Source of the DNA: Onchocerca lupi
Taxonomy: Eukaryota > Nematoda > Chromadorea > Rhabditida > Onchocercidae
NCBI GenBank assembly: GCA_028564675.1
Contig: JAOVVO010000406.1
Location: forward strand, 1-64,000
Length of the DNA: 64,000 nucleotides
Reading direction: 5' to 3'
Shown here: piece after piece, positions 50,501 through 63,897 of the stretch
Layout: every line of letters begins with the position of its first letter
How positions within the stretch are numbered: position 1 is the first letter of the stretch
Position numbers and translations under genes: made by a program
The notes under the pieces: generated by a model
Database searches by the model: none
Told to the model about the DNA's origin: nothing
The model's input: the letters and a program-made list of their open reading frames with translations, nothing else

Positions 50501-53193
50501 AAATATTTGCGACTCAATTACCGGTATTCGTGTAAGCCGCTGATAAAGGATAAAAGATCGCGCATCGTCGAGATTCACTTTTTCGTTTCTTGTAAAAAAA
50601 TCGCTACTGATACCAATCTAAAAGAAGCCTTCAACATCACTTTAAGCGATTAGTTTGACATCGCTGTTTACAGATAAATGAAAGTGCAAATAGATCATTC
50701 ATTTGTCATATTTTCAAAAATTGTTTAGTGAACGAGAATATAGAAAATAAAGATGAGGACATAGTTCGAGAAAAATATGGATTGACATTTGAGAAAGGAT
50801 CAATATTATTCATCAAAATATAATAAAACTCAACCAAAATATATTTTCAGAAGGAACTGTAATTTATAATGCACAAGTAAATGCATGTATTTGCATTCTT
50901 TCATTCTTCTGCCAAGAGTTAAGAAATTCATCAACAATCAAATTTGCATATCTACGTGATAAATAGTCGATAAATCAATAAAACGAAACTGCCGATAGTA
51001 TTAATTAGTAATTATCATTCGCATTAGAGTATCTATTTGTATATATTATTTTCCAATTAAATCTAATGAAAGTCATACTTTATCGCAAAGTCGCTGAAGA
51101 GGAAAAACCACGATTTGTTACTTTCTTTTTACCTTTGTTGAATTTCTTCGTATAATTTGACTTCCACGCAGTATCATAACGGACGTCATATAATAGCATT
51201 TCTGTGAGAACTGCATTTTCAATACTTTTTCCAATCATATCATTCACTAAGTCCTTATCTGCAATTAATTAATTATGCACTGCTGAGGAAAAACATCTTT
51301 TCAATAATAACATGATAAGAATTCAGACTAAGGACTTACTTGACAAGTTAAGTTTTTCCAAAGCTGAACAACTATCCTGAAATGATGCATGAACAAGAAT
51401 TAAAGTTGGTAACGAAAATTGCTTGCTAGCACAAATAAGATTTTGTTGGCAGTTAAACTGTCAGATACTTGAGATGGAAGCAAATGGCAGCTATTGTACA
51501 GTTTAATTAACTTTGGTTTCAGTAATCCATTCATTATCACCATCTAAACGTTGCTTCAACGATTTTTTCTGCGCCAAGCAGGTATAAATTTCAAGTTTCT
51601 TGATATGCTTATTCTCAATTTCATTCTAGGAATGTTTTAAACTATTAAACGGGAAGAGAACTGTATATGCATCTATTCTAAGCTTTTTTCACATGTTGAC
51701 CTAATAAACTTGCGGGAAATTCACTTTTTTCTCATTATTTTTACAGCTCGGTATATCACGATGCACTATCTTCTGTAAATGAGTTTTCAACAGCTCAGGA
51801 TTATCTTCCATTTCTTTCTTCACTACTTTATAATTGACCTGTGCATCCCATAAAACAGAAATTAAAACATTTTTTCCGATTGATAAAGAATAATTTCAAT
51901 ATTAAATACATTGTACATCTTAATTATTCCGTAATTTATATTTCAGAATTATGGAAAGTTGTTTCGGATCTCAACGATAATTAGACTATTCAGAAATAAA
52001 ACAAAAAAATATTATTTGTCAAATATTTGGAGGTTTAACATTAATTTAAATTCAGGAAATTGTTTTATTTTACCTTGTGATTTGCTATTTTCAATCTATC
52101 TATCAATGTTGAAATGTTGTTATTAGTTGAAAGATCGATTGGAGAATGACGTACATCAGTTACAGTCTCAAAAATAAATGATAAAAAGATTACCAATAGA
52201 CAAATAATCAAATAGCAGTGATGACAAAATTATCCGCAATCAGCTTTCATCAAGAAAACTGGTAAATTTGTTTTATTTGCATAATAAAGCTTATTATTTT
52301 CGTCGAAAGTTCAAAGGTCATATTATTTTTTGAGCTACCTGGTGAATCTCAAGAATTGTTAACATAACGAATTTTAAATTTGGTTTAACCAAAGATTTAC
52401 ATTCTTAAAGCTCAATTCAATTAATCATATCATTTTCCCTTCTTTTGATTACTTCTTTCCAACTTTTTTACTTATCTATCATTCAATATAACTAACCTGT
52501 ATCCATCCTTCACCACTTGCATCTCGCGCAATTTCAATTGATCTGAAATTAAAGCATATCGAAGTGGGTTGTGATAAGTCCGCAAATAATTGTTATAAAA
52601 ATTTTTTTGATGAACTGTCACACAGTGTTGTTATTTTGGAACAAAATTACAATATTTCTTCAAGAGGGCAAATTGCAGTTTCAAAAAAAAAAAAAGGAAA
52701 AAAAAAATGCAATCTGCAAACTGCAAATTACTACAAATTTTTTAGTTACTAATTGAAATTTTGTTGTAATCATTGTTGTAAAATCTTAACTCATAGTACT
52801 TCTTGTGGAAATTTCGACGATCACTTCAAGTTTAAGTTTTCCCTGGCTACTATTAACTGTGGTCAAATGAAATATCCTCATAATGTAAAAATCATAAGTA
52901 TTAGTAAAATAAAATTTTACAATGATATTAATGCTAACACACTTGATCAATTAAAATAATCAATATACATCTCTTTTCATAATGTTGCATTAAATATTAT
53001 CTTCTCAATTCAGACTATTTGCTTGCCTAATTTAGATAAACAAAATTCCTTATAGATGATTTTTCGATAATTTTTTTCTTTAATAAAATTTCTAAAAAAT
53101 AACAAAAAATGATTACCATGAACTTGCGTTGTGTGCACGATTACCACCAATAAAAGCAATCAGACAGATAAATCCAACAATCAAATCAATCAT
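47565..53193 (-). CDS. Nematode-type protein tyrosine phosphatase with signal peptide
   Basis: Minus-strand exons: 53193-53117 (hydrophobic signal sequence), 52542-52497, 52166-52074, 51838-51710, 51625-51512, 51376-51340, 51258-51133, 50617-50522, 50445-50323, 49703-49566, 49429-49311, 49038-48918, 48644-48453, 48281-48063 and 47748-47565 (over 600 aa). The N-terminal half is unrecognised and helical. The PTP domain begins near CRDSTRVIL and continues with DFIHANYIQGG, TIGDFWRMVWQE, the P-loop IIHCHLGISRSAT (C-x5-R intact) and the Q-loop ETPMQYIFVH. The WPD position reads EHWQGDMN, so the Pro is missing. The tail has IPGYRLLSPRFDPDLIRLV, which I associate with nematode PTP expansions. Two joins fail as drawn (exon 1 to 2 gives TGA; exon 7 to 8 is out of phase), so small exons are probably missing. 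The final exon is uncertain. Confidence 0.82.
48431..48452. repeat. (TTGA)n microsatellite at a splice donor
   Basis: Five to six TTGA units directly abut the donor of the phosphatase exon carrying the active-site Cys (gtcaatcaatcaat in gene orientation). Confidence 0.7.
49850..49985 (-). other. Unexplained coding-like stretch inside a phosphatase intron
   Basis: Within the intron 50322-49704 the minus strand has two overlapping open frames. One reads GSRKQVFIRTMIGGMERRFE then ILDNQVNHIACIRRTSRFMS; the other starts MGSISWKSKTSFYSDYDRWH. The composition is less AT-rich than the flanks. It could be an alternative exon or a relic. It does not fit the PTP fold at this position. Confidence 0.25.
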
Positions 53194-54603
53194 TCATTAG
53201 TCGAGAAATTAAGAAATAAACTAATTTAGTTGGCTAATTTTTTCTGTTTCTTCAACAAATAATTGAATTTCTTAAAGGGAATGTTACTGCTCATTGCGTT
53301 CCTGCAAAATTTCTCAGCTTTAACATAATAATTTTCAAAATCCGAATTTCAATTATTTCTCGGAATTTGGATATTTATAATCAGTCTCAAATTCGGCGCT
53401 AACTTCTACTGTTTCTGTCTTGTTCATTGCTCGTATTCCATGATGGACTGGGAATGAAGAGGATGAAAAAGAAAGACAGCTATTATTAAAATACGTAGAA
53501 ATTGAAAATTGTTGGTGAAATGATATGAATCAGATTTTTGGAATAAATTAAAAGAAATTTGAATAACCACTATTTTTTAAATCAATTCGAGCATTTAACT
53601 GTCAACTTCTTATTATTATAAAAATATAAAAATTTTTTTAAATATGAATAATTATGCTCCAAAAAAAGACCGTTTTGATGGAAAAAAAACTCGAAAAAAA
53701 CCATTTTGAAAATTCAAAAAAAAAAAAAAAACCATTTTGATGAAAAAAAAAAAATAAAAAAATTACCCTTAACCTTTCAAAAGTCCTTACGATAATATCG
53801 AAATTTGCATTATTTTCCGTCTAAAGTTGCGCACTGAGACTTTTCGTCAGTTTTCCCGATATTTTCCAAGAGAAATCAAGGGTAATATCAGCGTTACAGA
53901 AACATGCGACATTAGGACGATCAAGCTTTACAAGCATATGTTTTCATATTTTCTAGAATGTTCAAATTGTTTATGGATGATGTGTCATCCATTATCATAA
54001 TTATCTACTTTCCTGTGTATGTTATCTGTTATTCCAGAAACTAACAAGTTTCGCTCTCATTCGAGTCTTTCTTGGGAACAGCGAAAAATCCAATTTTTTG
54101 ACAAAAGAAAAAAGCATTTTGCAATTTTTTCCAAATTTTATAAAGCAATGCAATTCTTTAAATCTCAATTTTTAAAAAAAAAAAAAGTTTCTGAAGTAAC
54201 ATTAACAATTCGAATGATTGTGACCGATTTGTTGTAAGATAACACAATTTAAGCAAATCTGAATTACAACTAATTGAATTATCTGATATAAAATTCGAGA
54301 AAGCAAGAAGATGGCATGCATAAATGATATTGATAGATTTAAACTTAAAGTACTTCAGAGACCAAAAATTTTAGGTTTTGTTTGATCTTCGATCACATAA
54401 TACGAAAGAACATGGAATGTTTACACGATTGTTGGGAAAAAAATTTTAAAAGAGATTATTGCCAAATATTATGGAGACGGAAAAAATGTATTACAGTTAG
54501 ACAACCTCTAATGTGCGCCACATAAGGTTTTCCACCGCACTTTTCAGTTTGTTTTCTACTTTTTCCACACTTCTTCATTCCTCTTCAACAATCGCTTTTA
54601 CAG
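53194..54603. other. Intergenic region between phosphatase and small membrane gene
   Basis: Contains the phosphatase promoter side, an A-rich tandem repeat (53661-53762), and an open frame at 54019-54237 (SSLSWEQRKIQFFDKRKKHF.., basic and Phe-rich) after a ttattccag acceptor. That frame could be an upstream exon of the following gene, but phases were not matched. Confidence 0.4.
53661..53762. repeat. A-rich imperfect tandem repeat
   Basis: Three copies of a unit built as c[c/g][a/g]ttttga plus an A run (about 30-45 bases each), spaced between 53669 and 53745. Confidence 0.6.
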
Positions 54604-55167
54604 AAAAGAAGGAGTCAGCTGTAGATCAAGTAGCAGGTAAGGTATTTGAATTAATTAAGTTATTCAACTAATTATCTGTCTGCTTGCATGCCGCTTCATT
54701 TCATTTCAATAGTTTAGAAAGTTTATTGTCAGTAAAATGAATCGATACTTTATATAGTTGATATCATGAAGATGACATTTAATGAAGCAATTATCGCGAT
54801 ATTTTTCCAAGTTGATGGACAATTTTCGATCTTTGGCTTCGTTCTAATTAGTATCTTAACACCTGTACTTGAGGTATGATAAGAAAATCTGACTCAGAAT
54901 AGTTTAAGATTGAGAAAGCAATTTTCCACTAAGGAAGGGAATGAGTGAAGTATTTTTTTCGATTGGGCGTTTTTAGAAAGTTGTCAATTAACGAAGCGCA
55001 TGTTCACTAAAAAGCTTCATTTCAGTTTCTGCTGTGTGGCCAATCTTCTCGACTCTCCGGAGATATAAACAATTGAATTTAATGATTAATCAAAACTAAG
55101 TGTAATAAATGAAGCTATCCTTTTGCAGATTTTGAATTTTTCATCAAATGGAGGCAATGCAAAATGA
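54604..55167 (+). CDS. Small gene with one probable TM segment, unknown function
   Basis: Three phase-compatible exons: 54604-54636 (reads KKESAVDQVA), 54758-54873 (DIMKMTFNEAIIAIFFQVDG, then a hydrophobic run FGFVLISILTPVLE) and 55129-55167 (NFSSNGGNAK, stop). Each has good acceptors (tttacag, tatatag, tttgcag) and donors (gtaagg, gtatga). The initiating exon is not located; the MKM at 54767 is one possible start. No family recognised. It might continue differently, since another donor (cag/gtgatt) lies at 55192. Confidence 0.4.
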
Positions 55168-58100
55168 TCACTGATCATGATACCATACAGGTGATTTTAT
55201 TTTGTTTATATTAAATTGATGCAACAATTTTCAAATTTTCCTGTTGAAATGAAATTGCTCGTGAATTTTTGGTAAAAAATCCATCAATTTCATTTTGTTG
55301 AAGCTTAGGAATTTCATGAATGCTATATTTTAAGTACTTCATCCTTTCGATACTGATTTCAAAAAGTACGAACTTATCAACAATTCATCAATCTGGCCTG
55401 AGAATTCTCGAATTGTTGACAAATTTTGGAACATTTGGCATAGGAAAAGATTTGTTGCATTTTGATATGCATGTCATTGACGCACTTATATTCTAACCTA
55501 ATAAATTTGGTGAAATTTAGTTTTCGCAAAAGCCATTGTCTGCTTTTATGAAGTATTTTTATTACCGTATTATTAATAAAAACTTTTTAACTTTTTAATA
55601 TTTTCTCACAAATGTTTGAGTGAAAATGATCCAATGTGGATTTGTTTATCTTTTCCATTTGATTATTTTTCCAAGTTGCGATTTAATCAATCATTTCTAA
55701 GTTTCTTCCACTTAAACCATCATATTTTTTTTCCATTTCTATTTCCATTATGTAATATTTACAAAACTAACATATTATTACGTACTATAAAATCTTCAGT
55801 ATAAAAAAATTCGAATCAATAAGAAAAAATGCTGGAAAAGGTATGATGCATTTTTTGTTGTTGCATACCAAGCACAACCTTTTCAAAAGAATTCATCATC
55901 ATATCGACGTCTTCATTATTTACGGCATCATCGAAATTTTTTTCAATTAACTTCTTTTCTTTTCTTATAATTGAATGTTTCAAGCTCCAAACAGCCTTTC
56001 CTCTCAAGTTGAAATTTATATTCATTTTCAGATCCATCATTGAGTTTGAGTAAAAAATGTAAGTAATCAGTTGAAACATATTATAAATGTTTCCTTAAAT
56101 GCTTTTGATATCGAAGTTTGTCAAAAAGCATTTCAAAAATTTCAATGGTTTCTTATTTTTGTCAGAAATTCATTTTTGATAATATATCATTAACCCTCTC
56201 GTGAACTCTACCTTCCTTTAATGACTTTGCAATCACTTGATAATGCTTCATCTTTTATCACAGAATCCAAAGGTTAAGATTGATTTTCACTACAACCGTT
56301 GAGAATCTGCTTGTTGATGCCTATATTTTATCGATGAAAAAAAAATTTTATCGATAGATTCATTAGCTTTGGAAAAATTTTCTTCTCTCTTCACATTTTT
56401 GACAATTTATAAAATTATTTCCCACTTTCTTAAATTGACTTTATGCAAAAAATTAGCCGAAATCTCGTTTGCTTAATTGCTAATTGCAGTATTTCAGAAC
56501 TTAGTTCTTTTTCTGCACTTTTAACAAGCAGAAAAACATTTTTCTTTAATACCATTTTCTAATCCCTTTTGAAAGTTAGGAATTAAAAATCGTTTCTCGA
56601 AAAGGATGTTATTTTTTATCACAGATCGGAAAAAATTTAAAACAAAAAATACCAAAGTTTAAAAGTGTGACAAATTTTTGCTGCCTCTGAAAGAAACTAA
56701 TTTGAAAAAATTAATTTTAAATTTGATAAATATTAAAACTAAGTTAATTTGAAAGCTAATTTGGAAAAATTAATTTAAGAAAGAACTAAATTATGCAAAC
56801 TTCATAAGGTTTATTAGTATGTTAGATTTGCGTTAAGCATACTATTGGTGTCTTCAGATTCAAAAGTTTCTTTCAATCGATTATTAAATTCTCACTTGCA
56901 TAAGTAATTATTTTGAAATAGTTCTTTTTACTGTTCGCTTTCTTTCTTTTACTCTTATCTTTGAGTTGTTGTAATTCCTTCCTTTTTACCTCGTAGTCCA
57001 ATTTTAACTTTTGACCTAACTCGATCAATTTCACATGCATTTTTGAAATCATGATCAATTTCCAAGCTACTGAAAAATTTTTCTTGAGCAAGCAACCAAG
57101 CCATTGTCATATAAAATCATTGAATATGATTTTTTTTTAAAACTATTTATTTATTTTTTAAGACTTATTTAATGTGTAACAATTAGGTAAAATTCATTTC
57201 CCAAAGTTTTCAAATAAATAGATCATTAATTTCATTTTTCCTTAACAAATATGTCATAAATTGATTTCTGCACTGATGAACAACGATTCCAAAAATTAAA
57301 ATTACTGGGGCTGTCACACACGATAACATAGTTCATAATTGTTTACTAAAAAAAGGAATTAATATAATTAACAAATAGAGTTAGATTGGCGAATGTTTTA
57401 AGAATATAATTTGTCAAGTCTAAAAACTAAATGACGGATTATTGTAATATTCGAAATTATTTTAGAAAACATCTGGAAACATGAAGCTTTGAATATCATA
57501 GCTTTCAATGATTCAAAATGTCCGCGTGATTGAATGTCGAATCTGAACATTTTTGAGCCAAAAAAAACTTCAAGTTATTGTAGGAATGATTATTTGAGAA
57601 ATTTAGTCCTGCGGAAGAAAAGCGAAATGAAATGAACGGATGAATGGAGCCATGATGTGTAAATTTAAATCAATTGAAAACTACGGAAAGTTGCTTATAA
57701 ACTGGTTTTCAAAACAATCTAATAACATAGTTGATGAACCATAGCACTACTTCTTGTTTTTCCTATAAAATCAATTGACGATTGTGTCATTTCATGGATG
57801 ACATAGAATTTACAGATATTTTTTAGGTTTTTGTGTCGTCGTCTGTCAACTGCCAATTTTAATTACCATCATTACTCGTCTTGCCATTGTTGCGGCATTT
57901 TCCATTATCGATATTATCGTTGTAAAGAATATGATTACTTAATAAATCTTTAGGTATTATAAAAATTTTTTTGAACTTGATAATTTTTATGCAATTTTGC
58001 TTTCAGTGTGGTCAAAAAATCATGAAGCAATTGCATAATTATAAACTCATGATTGTTGAATTTTTCTCAACCATTTGTAAATATGAATACAATTATTTCA

Positions 58101-59529
58101 TTTCGAATTATTTTTTCTTTTTAAATTACGGAAATTCAAAGTTGAAATATCCAAAATTATTTTTAAGATACTTTTTCAGTTATGCTCCCCCACTGAATTA
58201 AAGAATCAGTAGTCTAAACAATCGCTTCTAAAATTTTCAGTGTATTTAAATGAATGTGTCAAAGTTGTATTTAAAACTTTCAGAATGATTCTGAAAAATT
58301 TTGTGAAATATAATACTCATGACTTCATTAATCTCTTTAAACTAAAAGTTCCACTACAGAATATTTGCTACAAAAGATTTATCGCTGGAAAATAAATTTT
58401 ATTGGCTTCAATTAGGACAGCAATACCAGTCGCGAGAATAAATCGATGCTCACATTTGAACTTTAATTTGTGATTTTTATCTTTTCATTTTTAATATATA
58501 GAAGTATTAAAGAGTTCCTTCGGTTAGAAATGAAACTTAGAGAAAGGACATTTGATGAAGCTAAGTAATTCACAGGAATTGGAGAATTTAATTAATATCA
58601 GCAAAGTTTTTATTCAATTAATCGCTAAAAACCAACTGTATACGTTACGACTGTGATAGCGTTACGCCCTATTTAAATATATTTATCGTCTCATCAAAAG
58701 TCCTATTTTTTCAATAAAAAAAACCATCTTATCGTGTTGTAACATCAAAAAATCCTTCGCTTTGTTCACTACCATTTTATTTAATCATTCTTCATGTAAT
58801 CTTTGATGTTAGAAAACCAAAATATTTTTTAGTTTTAAAAAAAAGATAAAATGTTTGCTAATCAAAAATCCATTTCCAATCATTATCTATAATATTGTCA
58901 GAAAAAGAATATTGTCAAAACACATCATTATTCTGTTTCCATATGATATTTCATATCTTTTGCAACTTAATTTGTATTCGAATTGAATATTTCTGAATTT
59001 CTGGCATTTTTCTCCATCTTTTTGTCGTTTATATTCCGTTTAAATCCTAAACTCAATGATACTGATCTAATATACACCTAATCACATCTTGTTCCCTGAT
59101 GATTTTAAATCCTGTAAACTTTTGCAAACAAGAATATCAAAAATATTTTTTGAAGTAATTAGCTTCCAGAAAAGCTAAATGTTGCTCCCATTTGAAATAT
59201 TGTATAAATTATTCGCTTTAAATAATAAATTCAAAATATTTCCAGAATTGACCAATTAGTTGTTTCTGTTTCCCAAAATCTTGCAATTTATGTAGGATAA
59301 ACTATGAAAATAATTATTTTCTGATACTTTTTAGCAATTGACTATTGCTTCTGTTGCTCATAGCTTTTGAAAACTTTCAGTTATCTTCAAATAGTCTGAA
59401 AAAAAAAGAACAAATAATTCGAAAAAATTTTTCAAAAGATCAAGCAACGCATATCAACAAATTTATGAATTATGCTTACAACAAATATTAATGAAATCAA
59501 TTCTTCTTATAGCCTAAATATCTTATCCG
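55168..59529. other. Mostly unassigned region with scattered exon-like frames
   Basis: About 4.4 kb. Minus-strand lysine-rich frames at 55816-56079 (..FDDAVNNEDVDMMMNSFEKV..) and 56873-57091 (..KLKLDYEVKRKELQQLKDKS..) could be remnants of one decayed coiled-coil gene. At 57828-57942 a plus-strand stretch after ttttttag reads as a hydrophobic segment ending in a stop (LPILITIITRLAIVAAFSII). None has enough support to call. Confidence 0.3.
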
Positions 59530-62500
59530 ATGAACTTCTTCAGCAGCTCAACTTCACGTCTCATTATTCCACGTTGGAAGCGATCCGATACGCAAATACT
59601 TCAGCAGGAAACACTTTCAAATACTAAATATGCGAGCACCGAAGGACGCTTCTCAATCATTGATAAAAGGTGTGTTAAGTAATTAAAAGCACCTTTCCAT
59701 TTATTTGTTTGTCTAATTATAGGAGAATAATGGTTGGAAAAAAAATAACCAAAACAAAATCCTGCGAACTTACAGTTTTTTATTCTAAAATTATGCTAAA
59801 AATTCTAACTTAAATATTTAGAAATGATTGTCTGTTATATTAAGGAACGAATGTCTGTTTTAGGATGAAGTAGAAATTCCTGTACTAATGCGATGATTTA
59901 TCATTCAATTTCATAAAACTCGTAAATGCAGCAGAAAGTTGAAGGATTTTTGATTAAGATTATTAGCAGTGTGACCAAATATTGATTGTCTTTACTTGGC
60001 ATAATTGAAACTTTAAGTTCTGAAACAAATTTCAGCCCCCAATTTTGAAATAGAGTTTGAAATCTCATTATAGTTCCATTCAATTAATCTTATATGGTGA
60101 ATTAATGCTTCCGAAAATTTGAGACAAAAATTTTCTTTTATTTTGCTGGTTGGTAATTTTCCGCTCAATTATTTTAATCTTATGATTTTATTTCCACTGC
60201 TGGTTTCATGTCTAAAATGACCATCAAAAAAAATTCATTAAATTGTATTTTATATTTTAGACATAAAGAATCAGCGAGCATGGAATCATCCGATTCCTCA
60301 TCTGACGACGAATTGAATTTCAAGGATAAAAGTAAGCAAACTTCCATTTGATTTGTTGCTTTATGTATTTGGTTTTTTGGTAATTTCTTGTCCCATTTTT
60401 ATCTTCCTCCGACATTATGATGTTAGCAAAAACTTAAATATAATTTCATCGAAATTCGGAAAAGTATCCGAGAATAAGCCTTAAACATAACAATTGAAGC
60501 AATCGAATATTGCAGATGGTCTTGGTTTTTTCAGTTTGTTTCCTTTCCTGTTTGTTTAAAGATTTAGGCTTAGATTTAATTTCTAATTACGTTTTTCGTT
60601 AATTGAATCGTTAATGCAAAATGTCTTTTGAATTTATAATGATTCGATTCGATATCGAACAAGACTATATATATTTTTTGAAATATCAGTGGCTCTACTT
60701 CTCTAATAAAGTGCATTAGTCGAATTGCTTAATTTTCACTATCCAGAAATACTTGTTTTTGCCAGACTTCTATTGTTCATTCTTATTCTGATGATTGACC
60801 TCTTCCTGCAAAAAATCTATTCATTAAGTTTGATTCATCAGTGAAAGAGAAGAAACTCAGCATTAGATTTGTAGATCTAATGTGGGCTTGTTTCTTTGTC
60901 CTATCTAGTGATTTAAAGCTTTGAAATCAATATAGTTTGAAAGAAATGCATTGGAATCCCTATTCTTGTGCAGAATGTTTATCGAAATTTGAGTTTTTTT
61001 TCTTTTTGTTTTTCTTTTTTTGTTTCGTTTTGAAAATCTCATTTTCAAGCGACGACTGAAAAAGGCATAAAGTGTTACTGAATTTCGTTTCATCAAAATG
61101 CACAGTCAATTTGTTTTGTTTCGACTCTGGAATTTTCCATGTTTAAATTTTTCGATAAAATTTTTTTCAGTAATTTTGTAGAAATGTAGGAATTTTTAGG
61201 GCTAAAAATTCTGGTAATGACTTACAGAATTTCTATCCATCTGTTATAACAAATTTATATGTTATAAAAGTATTATTATTCACAGAAACAATCTTCGGTG
61301 AAACTAAATATGATCATCATATTTCGTTTCGATCATCAACAGCAACCTCGACATCCTTTCAACAGCAACCACAATCTGGACTGAAGAAGAGTAAGCAGAT
61401 AAGTGGATCACGTTTTAGAGTAAGTTCTTTGTTATTATTGCCGAATAAACATTATAAATTGCTAAACAGTTGCAAACTTATTATTTACAGTTTGTTCAGA
61501 CCAAGTCTGATATTTTATTTTAAACTCAAATTCGTCGATTTAATCAGGCATTACAATCGTCATAAATATTATTGCATGCAACCACTTGCTGGATATCGAG
61601 GAAACTTGATACAGGCATAAACATGCAGATTCTAACAGCAAATCATATCTAAGAACATTGAACAATTTGAATTAATTGCATTCAGCGTATATAAAAATTA
61701 GTCAATTACAGTATTCTTTCATAGCTCACAGTTAGATTGAACTTTTTCCATATTTCATGAAAATGTCTAACGCAAAACTTGAAATCTCAATGAGAAAAGT
61801 TCCGAGATTCTTCTGTTGTTTCGCTACATTCTTGCATAGAATAATGATAATACATAAAGATTAAAAAAAAAAAACGATGCTCGAGAGATCGGAAATCAGA
61901 AAATTCAGTATTTGTTGAAAGTTTCAAAATGTCCAAATGATAATCGATTGTAAGGAAAAGATTCACTGCAGGCATTGATGGCGAACAATTTCATTGCATT
62001 TTTTGAAGAAACTTCATGTAAAAGCGGAAAAATGAACTTGGACAGATAAAAATAGCATTTACATTCAAGCTTTTTTCGACGTCTTCAACATTTTTACATC
62101 TAAGCTTCATAACTTAATTATGTATTGTACTATAACTTGACTTTCCAATGTTGGATTGATTGCAATAATTACTATTCTAATCTTTATTTTGCAACTCTCC
62201 TACGAATAGCATTAAGGCTAAATTCTTTTGGTCCCCCAATTATTGAAATAATGGCATCAAAAATTGCAAGGGAATTGTGATCACTTCGAGCACTTCAATG
62301 AGACAAAGCATAGAGATCTTAGAAATTAAAAAATCTGTTTTTATAACTTCAATGAGTGAAATTTCTCGTGATAAATAACTAATTTCGAAAATGACTTCTG
62401 TTTCGTCGAATTCATCCAATTCAATTTCTGCTGCAAAGAAGTAAGCATAAGAACCGAACATTCCCCATAAAAAAAAATGAATCAAAACTTATTGCTTCCA

Positions 62501-63897
62501 ATGTTAAGGAATGAGAATTGACAAACTTTTCCGCATTCAGGACAGACGGTAAATTGACGAGCAAGTTATGTTATAATTCGAGGTACAGTAATCAGATATG
62601 AATATTGTCATCCATTGATTTTATACGAGACACGCTAGGAATTAGTTCTTTGACAATTGTGACAGCTATGTGTGAAATCAGTGATAATGGAAGCCAGTGA
62701 TATAAAATCAGTGGTGAGGGGAATCACTGATACCAATGCTGAAAATCAGAAAGACATTTTTTCCCTTAGGTCCTGATGACTCAGTATTGAAAATTGTGCT
62801 GAAGGTAAACTGAAATCTTCTTTAGACAGATCTGATTTCATTTGATTTTAAAATATCTTGTAACGAAGATCAGAAGTTTGGCTGTTTGGGATCGGTCGAG
62901 AATTGCGAAAATGTAAATAAACGAAGAAAGGAAGAGATAAATGTTTATTTAGGATAAATCATACACAAAGCACATTGGAGTGAAGTTAAACGAAACAATT
63001 AATTTTAATATTTTTAAGAGATTTTGATATTCCTTTTGGCCAAATTTTACTTTTAAGGAAGAGCCAAAAAATTATCGTTGTCCTCTGAACATAACAATCT
63101 TATTGAAAAGTTTTCAAAGTGCAAAAGTTGAACGCATTATTACACATAAATATTCTATGAGAAAACAATGTTTTCTGGAGATATTTGCTGATAAGATTAT
63201 GTTTTATTCTGTAAAAAAAGTATCGATAAGTTATTATTTTCCACGAAAAATAATAATTTTTCTTCAATAAAAGAATTGGGTCACACATATTTCCCATCTC
63301 ATTAATTTTCCCTTCTTTTTCTTTTTTCTTGGATAATGTTTAATTTTCATGGAGCTGTATAAATCTATTTTTCCCTGAAAAATAAATCCTCCTTACAGCT
63401 CATCTAAATTAAAAATAGCATACACAAGCTAAGTAAAAGTTAAATTTGTTTTCTTACCTTGAAATCCTGACTTAATCATATTTTTAGACTAATTGCACTT
63501 TCTTTTGTTGAGAAATTTATTACAGTTAATTGCCATTTAGAAATAGAAATTGCTATCAATTTCAATTTTTCAGCTGCAAAATTGTTGCCAACTTTACCAG
63601 CTGTCTTACATATTCGGTCTTTTTTTGTAAATTTAAATTATCGAGGTCAAACTTCTGTTTAATTAATCATGCAATCCAAATCGAAAATTTCTTCTGTCAT
63701 ATCACTGTAGCAATGATATGCCACTCTCTATTATTTGTTTCGAAACAATGCTTTTAGCAGTTTAAAAAAATTAAAAAAAAACCAAGGCAAAAAAAGCAAG
63801 AATCCTTAGAAATTTCGAAACAATCTGGATTTCATCAACAAAGTAAACATTTCAAAAATATCAACTGTTGAAAATGCAGCAGATGGATCTTGCAATG
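59530..63897 (+). CDS. 5' end of an unrecognised gene running off the right edge
   Basis: Four phase-compatible exons: 59530-59669 (ATG), 60261-60331, 61286-61419 and 63810-63897, together about 144 residues. Further exons must lie beyond 64000. Exon 1 reads MNFFSSSTSRLIIPRWKRSD. Next is a Ser/Asp-rich acidic patch (MESSDSSSDDELNFKDK), then Ser/Thr/Gln-rich sequence (SSTATSTSFQQQPQSGLKK) and a basic stretch RFRKFRNNLDFINKVNISK. This looks like a disordered cytosolic N-terminus leading into a structured domain. All donors are GTAAGN or GTGTGT and all acceptors end in a pyrimidine-rich AG. Family not recognised. The 2.4-kb intron 61420-63809 shows no other gene. Confidence 0.6.

Noticed and set aside
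52753..52959. Plus-strand frame of 68 codons opposite a phosphatase intron
   Set aside because: No splice context or family pattern, and it lies in an intron on the other strand; taken as a chance frame.
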